A stretch of 64,000 nucleotides of DNA from positions 5,654,501-5,718,500 of the forward strand of contig NC_053044.1 in the NCBI RefSeq assembly GCF_003473485.1. Direction: 5' to 3'. A program made the translations under genes and the position numbers. Each line of letters starts with the position of its first letter. Positions within the stretch are counted from its first letter, which is position 1. The notes under the pieces were generated by a model that was not told the origin of the DNA, did no database searches, and saw only the letters and a program-made list of their open reading frames with translations. The stretch comes from Medicago truncatula. Lineage: Eukaryota; Streptophyta; Magnoliopsida; Fabales; Fabaceae. Shown in pieces: positions 1 through 11,451 of this stretch.

Positions 1-59
1 TCACATAAACAAATGTATTGAAATCCAAATCTTGTTACAACAAGGAACCATAATTTGCT

Positions 60-1255
60 TCAATTTCTGCCTTGAAGTTTAAGGGTAAATTCCTTCAAGG
101 ACACAATAACTTTCTTCAATCTATTCTTGATCTCTTCATCAACCAAGTCACCATCATCGTTACATTTATCTGGATGCTTAAATACATCTAGGTAGAACTC
201 AGGTTTATTGATGAAATGAATATCAAGGAAAACCCCGATTTGGCGGAGATGATGCTGTGCTTTTCCTCCACCAAAGGCTCCTCCAACACTCACAATGGCA
301 GCAGGCTTTCCAGCCCAAACATTTGGTGGTCTTGATGCCCAATCAATTGCATTCTTTAGCGGGGCTGAAAAAAAAATGCGAGAAAAGAATAAATTAGTAA
401 AAAGAAGCTTATTGACAAAGGTTATAAAGAAAAAGACAACATGATGTTTACTTACCTGAGACAGAATAATTATACTCAGGAGAAGCAAAGAGAACACTAT
501 CAGCTTCAAGAATCTTATGACGAAATGCTTCAACTTCAGCAGGAAAAGTTCCTTCTTTCTCAAGATCAGTGTTCAACATTGGCAAGTTTGAAAGATCAAT
601 GTACTCGATTTGGATACCATCAATAACACTTTTGCTTAGCTCAATAGCTACCCATCAATAGGAAAAAATATATGAAACCATCAAATTTATTATTCAAAGA
701 CTGAAAATTCAAAGGTTAATTTATCTACTTATGTCAAATCGTCCTGCCACCGTCCGATTTTTTCAACAAGTTCAACGACAGGTTAATTTTGAGTTTAATA
801 GGCCGACCTGTCAGGTTAATTCCAACTTTTCCATCCTATAATTGCAGGTTTAATAGGCCGGCCCGACCTGCTCGACCTATTTTGCCACCCCTACTTAGTG
901 TCTCCCCTCCCCCTAAACAATATTCACTCAATCTATTTCTTATTTTAAATTATACTTTTTTTTTTTTTTCAAGTGGCTTAGTGGCTAAAGCTAGCTCACA
1001 CATTTTAAGGAGAAGTGAGTGTCCGGGGTTCGAACCCTTGCTCATGCATGTAATATGCAATATCGCTACCAACTGAGCTAAGCTCACGGGAATTTGATTA
1101 GCCTAGAAGTAGTCATTTAGAAAGAAAAAAAAAAGAGAAGAGGAAGAGAAGAATGTTTGAATAAGAAGTAAATTACCATAACGAATGAGGCCAGTATGAA
1201 AAGAAGCTTTTCGAAGAGAACCAGAGAGAGCAACAATCTTAATCACCCTTGCCAT
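60..1255 (-). CDS. NAD(P)H:quinone oxidoreductase-like gene, copy 1 (NQR1)
   Basis: Three exons on the minus strand: 1255-1177, 647-456 and 364-60 (stop TGA at 60-62). Both introns are phase 1 with GT-AG borders. The product is about 191 aa, the usual size of plant soluble NADPH-dependent FMN reductase/quinone reductases, which carry out two-electron reduction of quinones in the cytosol. Visible motifs: the N-terminal FMN-phosphate loop SGSLRKASFHTGLIR (exon 1), ASPEYNYSVS (exon 2), and APLKNAIDW plus GGAFGGGKAQHHLRQIG (exon 3). The start is the only Met before the SGS loop and matches the start in the three other copies. Intron 1 (528 bp) holds a SINE; intron 2 is only 91 bp. The 3' flank matches that of copy 2. 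No frame damage is seen, so it is probably functional. Confidence 0.9.
955..1090 (-). mobile_element. tRNA-derived SINE in NQR1 intron 1
   Basis: Read on the minus strand, the element starts CCCGTGAGCTTAGCTCAGTT (tRNA-like head with a box-A-like segment), carries a box B GGTTCGAACCC-type core (plus strand around 1027-1037), and ends in a 15-nt A tail seen as poly-T at 955-969. This is the layout of legume tRNA-related SINEs. Target duplications are not clean. It is in the same orientation as the host gene. Confidence 0.8.
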
Positions 1256-1331
1256 TATTTGTTATCAATATGTTGCAAGTTGTAGATTGTAAATGAATGA
1301 TTTGTTTTGTTATTGAAAAGAATGTGATATA

Positions 1332-1341
1332 TTTATATATA
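1332..1341 (-). promoter_or_regulatory. TATA box of NQR1
   Basis: Minus-strand TATATATAAA lies about 77 bp before the ATG. An equivalent box sits about 66 bp before the ATG of copy 2, and the surrounding 100 bp or more is alignable between the two copies, supporting a shared ancestral promoter. Confidence 0.6.
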
Positions 1342-1713
1342 GATGGTGCTCGTAAATATTATATTACGTAGGGCATAGTAAATGGTAATAACATATATAT
1401 CCTTGTTGTTGCCAGATTCTAAATTCCAAATTGGATTCGTGCTTCAATTTTAAATTACCCGGTTGCAATGGCAAAAGTATAGTGTTATATTTTTTTATAA
1501 AGAAAAGTATGGTGTTATTTGTGTGATACGTAAGTGATGACAACATTAATTTTAAGGAATCCTCTAAAAAACATTAATTTTAAGGAATGAAGACAACACT
1601 AATGGAGGTGAAGAATAAAAATTAATACCGCCATGACCTACTCCAATAATTTGGTTTAGAAAACATAACTTTAGTCAAGGATGATAAATTTTGACTAAGA
1701 TGAATAAGATTTA

Positions 1714-1872
1714 CTCCCTCCGTTACTAATTATAAGTATTAATTATAATTAAAATTGATTTTTTAGGTTCATTCAATAATGATGTATGTGATTCATATTA
1801 TGAATTACATACATCATTAATTAATTAAATGAATCTAAAAAATAAAATTTGCTTATAATTAAAAACCGAGAG
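1714..1872. mobile_element. Stowaway-like MITE
   Basis: Ends are CTCCCTCCGTTACTAATTAT on the left and the inverted partner CTCTCGGTTTTTAATTATAA on the right, flanked by TA on both sides (1712-1713 and 1873-1874). Short length, AT-rich interior, CTCCCTCCG terminus and TA target duplication are those of Tc1/Mariner Stowaway MITEs. Confidence 0.75.
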
Positions 1873-4090
1873 TATATTTCAATTGTTTATATAGTAAGAG
1901 TTATACGTAATAATACGATAATAAGGGTTATTTGTGCTATTGGTCTATGTAATAGGGACGAATTTGAGTTTTAGTGGTTAAAAAAAATATTTTTTTAATT
2001 TTGTCTTTATAATATCATATTTCTTTCATTTTAGTCCATAATTTGGACATGACACACAAAAACACTAACATGCCAAAATTTGCTGATTTGGTCTCTATCA
2101 CGTGTGCTTTTGACGCTTACATGTCATTCGATTTTAATTTATTTAAAAGGATTAAAATAAAAAATGTAAATGAGTTTTATAATGGCTTTGTCATTTCCTC
2201 TATCTACCCAAAAAAAAAAAATGTAAATAAACTCACAATATCCATGTTAATAGTATAAAATGTAAAATTATTTATGTCTTTAAATATGATTATATTTAAG
2301 CCACCGAAATACTCATGTTTCGGGATTTACAACGTTGACTACGCAGAAGTTATTGATTAAACATGCACTTGATCAAAATTAATCTTTCAACCTGAATCAA
2401 ATAAACACCGCCCACATTAAGATAGAAAATCAAAAGCACACCGCACAAAGACGGAAAATCAAAATAAACAAAGTTGTGCTAGACAACGAAATCACAAAAA
2501 CAAACGAAAGAAAACTGAAAATTTGTGATAATCACTTATTTAACTGAAAGAGAAAGAAAAACAATTTGCAGGGGTGATTTTAAGTCAAAATTAACCCCAG
2601 ATCATCTCTCTTTGGTAGATCAAGAAGAAAAAAGTTGTGATGGCTATGGTTTAAGAAAGGGAAAAGCAAGAGAGAATATCGTTTATTTTTATTTTTTTTA
2701 AAGGAAGAATATCATTTATTTTTGTCATAAAATAAAATAAATTGTTAACAAAAAGAAATATCGCTTCAGCCTCATACAACCCTTCAACATCATCTTCAAC
2801 CCTTCAACATCATCTATTTTTCTTCCTTCTTCCATTTTCAATTTTTTTTTAAAAAAGAACAATTCTAAAAAACTTGTAACATAACAACAACATTAATCGA
2901 CACATCTAAATTTATCTAAAAATTGAGATTCTGATTCAATCTCTGTAACTCATCCAAGATGACCAAAATTCACCACTACACTCCATAAAATAAATTGATG
3001 CCTATAATTACTTAAATTTATATTAGCTAAAAAAAGAAATTAAAACTCATCAACCAATTTAACATTTTTCTCTTGTACACATCTTTTGACCTCTCTACCC
3101 TCACCATTCTCCCACTTATCTCTGACCCACCATCTTCCCCGCAATGACTCTCTCTTACACTAGAAAACCACACAACCATTCAACACCATTCTCTTTCTCT
3201 TCAAATTCAAACTTCAAATTTGAAATCATACGGGGTTTTATGTGTTCCCCCAAATATAAAATTAAAGGTTATTTGGAAGTGATTGTTGTGAATTTGTAAA
3301 AATTAAACCAATATATGATGCGTGGAGCAAGTCAATGACAACCAAAAATAAATAGGAATGCAATAATAATGTTAAACAAAAGTAAATAGCAATACAAGGA
3401 ATAAGAAAAGGAAGAAAAACACACAATATTATATAACTAGTTTGGTCCAATAATGACCTACTACGGGGGAGAGAGTAACTATCGGTTCTACTAATCAAGA
3501 GAGTAATTTTACACAGAGATTTCCAAATGAGTTACAAGAATATATTTTTGAACCTAATTATACCCTTTTTTGGAATCTCTTCTCATTGCCAATAGACTCA
3601 ATGATTTTACACCCAAGGTGTTTCCAAACTCTATAATCTTTTCCAAAATCCCTCAACTTTTAGCCTATTGATTCCATAAACTTTCCTTCTATTCTTATTT
3701 ATAGGTTTACTTTTTTCAACACTTAATACCTTGCTGAAACTTCCATTTTATATACTTGTTCGTGCATTTGCGCCTGGACGCAAACAGACTGCGCTTAGCA
3801 GCAAAACAACAACCCCAAAACATTCTTCAATCGAGTCTCATGCGCCTCAGATCAAAATGACAAAATCACCAAAAAACTGATTTGATGACATTTTTCAACT
3901 GTTATTTACCTTGGCTTCAAATCGATGATGATGCCAATTTATCCATCAAAACATTATAATTTGACCTTACATCCAACTACACTTAGTACTCCTACAAGAT
4001 TTCACATTTACCTCTTCATACATCAGAACGTCTTCCACCATATTGAAGATCCTTAAATCCAACTACACCGAGTCTTTTTGGTAGGTATAC
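1873..4090. other. intergenic, no gene recognised
   Basis: AT-rich sequence with only short open frames lacking any recognised motif. Poly-A/T runs occur around 2205-2222 and 2688-2700. A short direct repeat (cctcatacaacccttcaac-like) occurs near 2770-2810. Nothing here can be assigned. Confidence 0.5.
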
Positions 4091-4609
4091 AAAATTTCAC
4101 CATAACTTTTTCAGCCCCTAGAGTGATCAATTTCCATCCCATTAAAGATTTCGTTGCTTTTAATTATCGTTGGTATTTTAGGTAATCTCACAAACCATAT
4201 CATACCTTCATCAACCCCTGGAGTGGGGTTACATGTCCTCTTGAAGAATCTCTTGCTCTCATTTAGAGAATGACACACAAGGTCTCCATTGTTGTACCAA
4301 TCCAGTGTTACCATTTGCTTCCACCTAGTCCCACTACTGGAAGACTCCGCCTCAACTTCCAAATGCATACAACCATTATCTCTTTTACCATGTAAACTCG
4401 ACTTATAAGGTTGATCTTGATTGTTTAAACCTCTGTCTCTCCAAACTAACCTTGATTATTCTTAGAACCGTCTCTCTAAGATGTTGTTGAGTATTTAATG
4501 TCACTCTCTAGATGAACACCCCACTATTTAATGGTCGGTTTAATTTCTTCCTCCTCCCAACAAGACACAATCAAAGCATATGCATCCACATAGTTCTCTA
4601 AGGCAGTTA

Positions 4610-5040
4610 TGAATTACACGAAGTTATCATTTCCCCCATACTCGGGACAATCCCTCTTAAAGTAACCAGTCTTGTTACACTTGATCATCACTTATGCTTC
4701 GAATTGTCACCACCCTTTGAGTTTGTGCAATTTCCTCTACTCTTACTTCTTCCGCTTAAGACACTTAAGCCTTCACCACTATCACCAAATTTCAAGTATT
4801 TGAACTTGGTTAATTTCTTGGATCTCAAAGCCTCATGGACTTCCTCCAAGGCGACAGGGCCTACTTTGCCTTGTAGCATGGTATCGAAGTTCTCAAAAGA
4901 TCTAGGTAATGCTTACAACAAGTGTAAAACTTTGTCTTCATCTTTAATTTCCTCTTCAAAATTCACTAAATCATCAAGGATTTTGCACAACTCCGTCAAT
5001 TACTCTATGATTGTTTTAGTCTCCATCATTCAAGGTCAAA
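4610..5040 (-). pseudogene. Ty1/copia gag remnant
   Basis: On the minus strand one frame (about 4915-4688) reads FDTMLQGKVGPVALEEVHEA, then ALRSKKLTKFKYL and RSKSRGN, which resembles the end of a plant Ty1/copia gag. Farther on, in a shifted position, a degenerate zinc knuckle CNKTGYFKRDCPE is seen, with His replaced by Tyr and the first Cys missing. Several stops and frameshifts interrupt it. The 85-aa open frame at 4111-4368 on the same strand may belong to the same wreck but shows no motif I recognise. Confidence 0.6.
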
Positions 5041-6207
5041 AGCACATGTAGTAGTGGCCCACTCAACAATTGCATGCAAAATCAGTGTCTTTGTTTGACA
5101 TGTACAAACTAGGGACTAAAGCGAAAGGAATTTGATATTACAAGGACAAATTTAAAGAATTTTATTTTAGTGATTAAAACTTAAATTTGGTCATATTACA
5201 GGGACCAAAAGCACAAATAACCTTTATTAAATAAAAAAAATTGAAAATTGTTCTTGGAAAGTAATTGCAAACTGTCCTTCTACAAAATTCTTGGAAAAGT
5301 AATAGCAAATTGTTCTTAGACAAAATTGAAGAAACTTTAATATTTATTGTTCTTAGACAAAATTGAAGAAACTTTAACATTTATGAACTATAACTCTGTT
5401 ATTTTGATATTTTGAAATTGTATTATGATTTTGTATCAAGTGCATTTTTTATCTCATTATTTTTCCTAAATTAAAGTTTTAGGGCCTGTTTGAAATGCTT
5501 TTCAAAAACTCTTTTCTAGTTTTTAAAAACTTTAAAATTAAAAACTTGTTTGATAAACTGTTTTTAAAATATAGGTTTTGAAAAGAGTTTTGGTTTTTTA
5601 AGTTTTGGAAACTAAAAAACTGAAACAGGTAAATTGTGTTTTGGTTTTTAATTTTCAGTTTTTCTTTTCAAAATAGAGTGAAATATGTGAAAACTAAAAA
5701 CACGGAGAAAAGTGCAACTTTTCATTAATGGCATATATGTAAATATGTTACAACTTCAAGGGTATTCTCATATACTGCTAAAAATAATTAGGGTTGATTT
5801 TTTTTCTTCTCATTTGGATGAAAACAGAGAACCGTGAAACACAGAGCTTCCAAATGGCGAAAACGCGATCTAGGATTTGATGATCTTCTTCTTCGTCGGC
5901 TCTTCGATTCTTCATCTATTCCACAATATTTTCCTCTCTTATTCGATGTTCCTTGTAAGGTTACATCTCATACCAGATTTGGTTTTGAAATTTTGAATTT
6001 CGTTTGTAATCTTCTACTTAGATTTATTGCGTTTTTCACTGGATTTATTACTTGTCATGTGTGTTTTTGTGACTTTTAATTATGATTTTGTTGTTGTTTA
6101 TGATTTTGATGCTGTTATTTTGGTTAAGTAGATCAGGATTGAGTTCATTTTTAGATAAAAAAAACTTTTTTGCAGCTTATAGCATAAACACTTATGATAA
6201 TAAGCAC

Positions 6208-6440
6208 TTATGTATAAGCTTGCATAAGCTATTTTATAGCAAAAGAGAAAATAACGTTAAATTGTTCTTCTAATTGCTATAAGTTGTTTTTATAAGCTAC
6301 ATTGAAGAACTAAGAACTTATGAGTATAAGTTGAGAACAACTCATGATAATTGTCATATGTATAAGCTTGCATAAGCTATTTTTAAGCAAAAGAGAACAT
6401 AACGTTAAATTGTTCTTCTAATTGCTATAAGTTGTTATAG
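6208..6440 (+). repeat. two direct copies of an about 90-bp unit
   Basis: The stretch beginning tatgtataagcttgcataag at about 6208 recurs at about 6357 with few changes (both contain taacgttaaattgttcttc and attgctataagttgtt). The spacing is about 149 bp. It lies inside the Harbinger-type element. Confidence 0.75.
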
Positions 6441-6648
6441 GATTTAAGACAGCTTAAGATAGCTAAGAACCCTAACAAGTGACACAAGTTGAAGAAGTAA
6501 AAATCCTAACAAGAATGTTACCTATATTGGCAAGTACAATTGTAATTAACACATGTTTAGCACAACTTCGAACATTCTCAGTACAACAAGGGAATGCAAT
6601 GAACCTTAAACTTGGTTCCTTTAGGCTTTGTTTGCGAGTTAGGTTTTG

Positions 6649-6672
6649 GAGGGGAGGGGAAGGGAAGGAAAG
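6649..6672 (+). repeat. G-rich tract
   Basis: Runs of G (GGAGGGGAGGGGAAGGGAA and following GG) give four closely spaced G-tracts in an otherwise AT-rich stretch, so a G-quadruplex is possible. More G runs follow to about 6800. Confidence 0.5.
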
Positions 6673-6879
6673 GCTTATGGATGGTAAACCCTTGTTTGCG
6701 AGTTTTAAAAAAACAAGGGAAAGGTTTTGGGGGGTTTTGAAGGGCTTCATTTGTCCAATTTTAAAGTTCCCCCAAATTGGGGGGTTTTGGGGGGTTAAAC
6801 ATACAAAATGACAATTTTGCCCTCTTAATAATTCAAAATTCCAATTTTAAACATTACTAAAATTATTACAACTTATTTA

Positions 6880-7185
6880 TGCAAAACAGCTTATTACGAC
6901 CTCATTTTCAAAAACCGCTTATTGAAACAACTTATTACGACCTCATTTTCAAAAACTGCTTATTCAAAACAACTTATTTATATAAAACAGCTTATTACGA
7001 CCTCATTTTCAAAAACCGCTTATTCAAAACAACTTATTTATACAAAACAATTTATTACGACCTCATTTTCAAAAATCGCTTATTCAAAACAACTTATTTA
7101 TACAAAACAGCTTAATATGACCTCATTTTCAAAAACAGCTTATTCAAAACAACTTATTTATGCAAAACAGCTTAATATGAAATCA
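6880..7185 (+). repeat. 60-bp minisatellite
   Basis: About five tandem units with period exactly 60 bp: the phrases cttattcaaaacaacttatt and gacctcattttcaaaaa recur at the same offset in 6961-7020, 7021-7080, 7081-7140 and 7141 onward. The first unit (about 6901-6960) carries an internal deletion. Because 60 is divisible by 3 and no stop falls in two frames, it creates artificial repetitive open frames of 78 and 101 codons that should not be called genes. Confidence 0.9.
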
Positions 7186-7767
7186 CTTCATTCACATTTG
7201 TGTCCATGTCACTTAGTTACTTCTTGAGTACTGGTTTTGTTAATGTTATTAATATTGTTACTAAAAGGATCACACCAAGTAAACAAGGTTGGTTACAAGG
7301 TTTTGATTTAAATCAAAACAATTTGAACTTGTTTTATTGGTTCTTAGCAACATGGTTATCTCAGTGTCCAAGCTATGTTAGCTTTAATGAAAACTCCCAT
7401 GTCATTTCCCTTGTATGAAATTTGGAAAGCCAACATTAACTACAATTGTAATAAAATTAAGATTATGTCATTTTCTTGGTTAACTAAATGATTTACTCAG
7501 ATGCATTATTTGAACTTATTCACTTAATTCTCTTAAACGAAATCATGGCTCATAGATTTACTTGTTGATTACAAAGCTTGTTTATCGCCGTCCTTATCTA
7601 GTAATCATTGTCAAAACCAAGTAGTCCTTATTCACTTAGTTCCTATTGTATGCCTATTATAGGATTTTATTTTATGATTTATGCATTTTGAGATCTCTGC
7701 AGCTGTGAATTTTATGATTTCTGCATTTTGAGATTTTTGTGGCTATGTAACGTTCACGTTAGGAAAT

Positions 7768-8530
7768 ATGCCAAATGGTGTGTTTCATAATAGAACATGG
7801 TCCTCAATGATGTATAAGTTGAGTTCCATAACTAAACGACCGTTTCAAGCTCTCCAACTAAAGGCAAAGATGCATAGGTTGCGCGCCATGTATTGTGAGT
7901 TCTATTCACTGTTGCAGAACTCCGGATTTGGCTGGAATGCTGAAACAAACACTGTTACTGCAAGTGAAGAAGTCTGGAAAAATTATCTGAAGGTATGGCT
8001 TAATTGAATTTTAGATACACTCGATTCAGATTATTACTTATGAGATTGATTCAATTGAGAAATTGAGTTTTCGGTTCAGGTGTTAATTTATTTGAACCGT
8101 ATCATGCTAGGTTTCTGTTTGTACCTTATAATAATTTTTTCACACTCAATATAACGTTTCAAGAATCTTGTTTGATTTCCTGTTTGTTATGCTGTTATCT
8201 AATATCTTATAACGTTGTTTGAAAAGTTCCCCAAACTAAATGAATTCATTTCTAAGTGGTTTGGGAAACCAATCTGTTTTGTTCTATAGGCTATATTGTA
8301 TTGATGATATATGAATATATCATTTCAGGTACATCCTAAAGCTGCACAGTTTCAAAAGAAAGGGTGTGACTTCGCATGTAACCTCGGATTGTTCTCTTAC
8401 CAAGTGTGTGGATGCTCTCGATGAACTAGAAGACATTTCAGATGATGCTTATGGAAAAGCCTTGGAAAAGTTTAAGGATCTTGGAGGGAAATGTTTATCG
8501 CCATGTCTAGAGGAAGCGTGGATGGGTACT
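7768..8530 (+). pseudogene. Myb/SANT-like domain gene remnant
   Basis: Exon 7768-7992 (75 codons) reads PNGVFHNRTWSSMMYKL, then LKAKMHRLRAMYCEFYSLL, then GFGWNAETNTVTASEEVW. This is the Myb/SANT-like DNA-binding domain found in plant PIF/Harbinger-associated and L10-interacting-type proteins. A GT donor at 7993 and an AG acceptor ending at 8328 join it to VHPKAAQFQKKG, after which the frame is lost. A shifted frame then shows the family's C-terminal motif (CVDALDELEDISDDAYGKA, about 8409-8465). The N-terminus before the W-rich segment is missing. The frameshift makes it a pseudogene. Its likely past role was the DNA-binding partner protein of the transposon. Confidence 0.65.
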
Positions 8531-9245
8531 TAGGCTCTAAGGATATAACTTGTATTTGTTTAGGTTCTAGTGATGAGACATACTTATCGTTAGTGATTAG
8601 ACATACTTATCGTAGTATTTGTTTAGGTTCCCTTATGATTGTTTACTTCTCTCTATTTGCTGAACAATTGCTTATATGTTTATTTACATGATGTTGCTGA
8701 AGAATTGATATTGATAAAGCCTTTTATTTTCCTCTTATCGAGTATCGTGTTTTTAAGTTTTATTGTTATTTTGTATGATAGGTTATAACTAGAACCGATA
8801 TTGAAAAAAGTGATGATTCTACTTCTCATGCAAGTGATGATGAATTTGTGATTAAAATGTAATTTATTTTGTGACTAAATTCTACATCTAATTAAAGTAC
8901 TTGAAATTTAATTTGATTGGTAACTAAGGATAAAATTGTAAGAAAAAAAATAATTATATAAAGGGTAATATAATTTATATAGGGTATAAAAAAAATTATA
9001 AAAAATAAAAAAACAAGTTTTAAAAAAAATTGATTACAAAACAAGTTTTCTAATTTTCTACTTTCTAAAACTGTTTTTGAAAATTATGTTATCAAATGAA
9101 TTTTCTAATTTTTTCATTTTTAAAACAGTTTTGAAAAGTCACATTACCAAACAAGTTTTTTCCTTTTCTCTTCTTGAAATCACTTTTCTAAAATTGATTT
9201 TTAAAACATATTTTGAAAACAAAAAGTGTTCCAAACAGGCCCTTA

Positions 9246-11451
9246 GTCTCCAATTTTTAAAATAGAGTTTTTGAGAGTTTTATTGTTTACGTGGCATCAA
9301 CATTTAAAGCATATCAATGAAGTGATTTGTCTAGTTTGAAGTGGCAATGAAGTGACATCATGTTTAATGTTCCATATCATTAATATTGATTATGTGTCAA
9401 CAAAAAAAACCTCAAAATTTTGATGAGGGGGGAAACTGACCAGGTTTTGATGCAGTAAAAAATTGGTGCAGTTGGGAAGTCGGTATGTTTGAAATCGCTC
9501 AATTTTAATCAGACGATATGGAGTTAAACCTCAAAATATTATTTTAAACAAATGTTAAAATTATCTTAAGTTTTGAACCGTCGGATCAAACCTTTCCAAG
9601 ATGCTGATGACTACATATAATCCAATTCAAGGTGAGATTTTTTTTTTTTTTATAGAAAAAAAAATCAAGGTGAGAACATCCTAAGAGTAAAGTTGTGAAA
9701 CATTGATCAAAACTCAATTTTAGAAATGGGAAGATTACAAACCAAATAAAATGAGTTTTTATCCTCTTTATTTATTAGTCGACATAAATAAGTGTGAAAA
9801 GAATTAATAATATTGTGACTCATTATTTAATGATAGAATCCACTACATACTTTTTTGTATTTATCTCTTACTAAATGTCATGATCCATTTACTCTTAACA
9901 AATTGAGAGGATCTTATCTCAAATAAAATACTCCCCTATCCCGCATATACTTCTCTCCCTCCCTCTTACTATTTTGCCAACTAAGCACTCTCCTATCCAT
10001 TAGATCACCTCCAATGGTGAACTCCATTCATTGTTATTTTGTGGGTTCCATTGTGCCAAATCATCTTAAAGTAACTCCTCTATTTTTCACTCCAATGGTG
10101 ATCTATAAAATACTCATGTTAGGTCCCACAAATTTACTTCAAACATTAATGCTTTATTCCTTCTGTTGTTGTTATTTTAATCAAAAGAACTATTGCTTCA
10201 TGAAGCAACCACTATTACATGCTGGCCACCTCCACCCATAATTTTGGCAAAATAACCCACCTTTTGCATCTTCAGCTGGCGGACCATTACAAAGTACCAG
10301 CCGTCGGAGTTGCTCTTATGGCCTTTCCCTTAATGGATCATTTTAAGGAAACTTCTACGGTACATCTCACAAATTGAGGTGTACCGATACTCTTGCTTCA
10401 TAAATTTACAAGTTAAATATCATTTTATAAAATAAAGAATTAATTGTCAATATTTACATTTTAGAAAACAACATTTTATAAGAAAAAACATCATTTCATT
10501 GCTTATAAGGATCATGTTAAATTTTTAACATTTTCTCATAAAAAATAATCAATACTCTTTATTATGAGTAATAAAAATTAAAAATAAAAGATAAATTTAT
10601 TTCATTGACGCTTTTAGTAATCAAGATTTAATTACTATAATTGGTTTACTGTATACCATAGAATTTGCCACATTTTAAACCGTCTCTTAAGCTATCTCTT
10701 GTAATCATAATTCCCTCAATGGATCATATTAAACTGTCTTAAGCTATCTCTTGTAATCATAATTTCCTCTTTCTGAAATATGTTTGAAGAAAAAATTGTG
10801 ATTATCTTGACTTTGCTTATAGCCTAAACAAACCATTGCCTTTGATTTTATTTTGGGTCAAAAAAATATGTACTAAAACTCTGATACTTGTCTAATAAAG
10901 AGTATTTTGCATTCAAATCCTTGTATTAATGTCACATGCTAATTATTTTGTTTAAAACTCATGAGTGAACTGTTCGATTCCACAGAGGCAGCACTGACAA
11001 AGTTATCATCACTTACCTCCTCTTTTCCATATTTTGTTAAAATGATCAAAATGTTCAATGTCGATGGTCGATGTATTCTGGTGAGTTTTTCCCTTTTTTG
11101 ATTCTTAACTTTCCTCCCAAATAATGTTGTGACAATTTATGATTATTAGCAACAATCAAAAAGGTCAAATAATAAATAAGTCGTTTGATCCAATTATCAT
11201 CGGCTCAGTCGGGTGGATCCAGACATACCATTTTGGTAAATGTTGCAGTATGGCTCTATAATCTTCTGCACTAAAGTGCAATACCAGAAATACATGGAAT
11301 TTAAAAATAACATGAAACCACCCAATATCCAATCTCAAACAAAAATAAAAAGTTCTATATTATTATTTGCAGTATTTCATAATATCTGACTCAAATTATG
11401 CAGAAGATGCAGAAACAAAAGAGAAGTTTTTTTAATTTCAATTCATCTGCT
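9246..11451. other. intergenic, no gene recognised
   Basis: AT-rich. It contains an imperfect direct duplication of about 35 bp (gctatctcttgtaatcataa at about 10693 and 10743) and a possible MITE between about 10007 and 10325 (ctccaatggtgaactcc against cggagttgctctta), whose ends I could not settle. Open frames here lack recognisable motifs. Confidence 0.4.

Larger units (their letters stand above)
5482..9242 (+). mobile_element. PIF/Harbinger-type DNA transposon (degenerate)
   Basis: The left end GGGCCTGTTTGAAATG and right end (inverted) GGGCCTGTTTGGAACAC form terminal inverted repeats, followed inward by related AT-rich subterminal sequence. TTA flanks both ends (5479-5481 and 9243-9245), matching the 3-bp TWA target duplication of PIF/Harbinger elements. 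The interior (3.76 kb) carries a Myb/SANT-like gene remnant (7768-8530), a 60-bp minisatellite and other repeats. No DDE transposase was recognised, so it is probably non-autonomous or decayed. Confidence 0.7.

Noticed and set aside
60..563. 167-codon open frame running through NQR1 exon 3 and intron 2
   Set aside because: It reads through a GT-AG intron. Comparison with the other copies shows exon 3 starting at 364.
1027..1090. Possible tRNA gene (box A/B signals)
   Set aside because: A tRNA-like head followed by a tail with poly-A and no acceptor-stem pairing is a SINE. The same holds at 24.5, 24.9, 42.0 and 47.1 kb.
6880..7185. CRISPR-like array
   Set aside because: Units are contiguous with no unique spacers, and this is plant nuclear DNA.
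6879..7227. Repetitive proteins encoded by overlapping frames
   Set aside because: Artefact of a 60-bp tandem repeat without stops. No start context or conservation.
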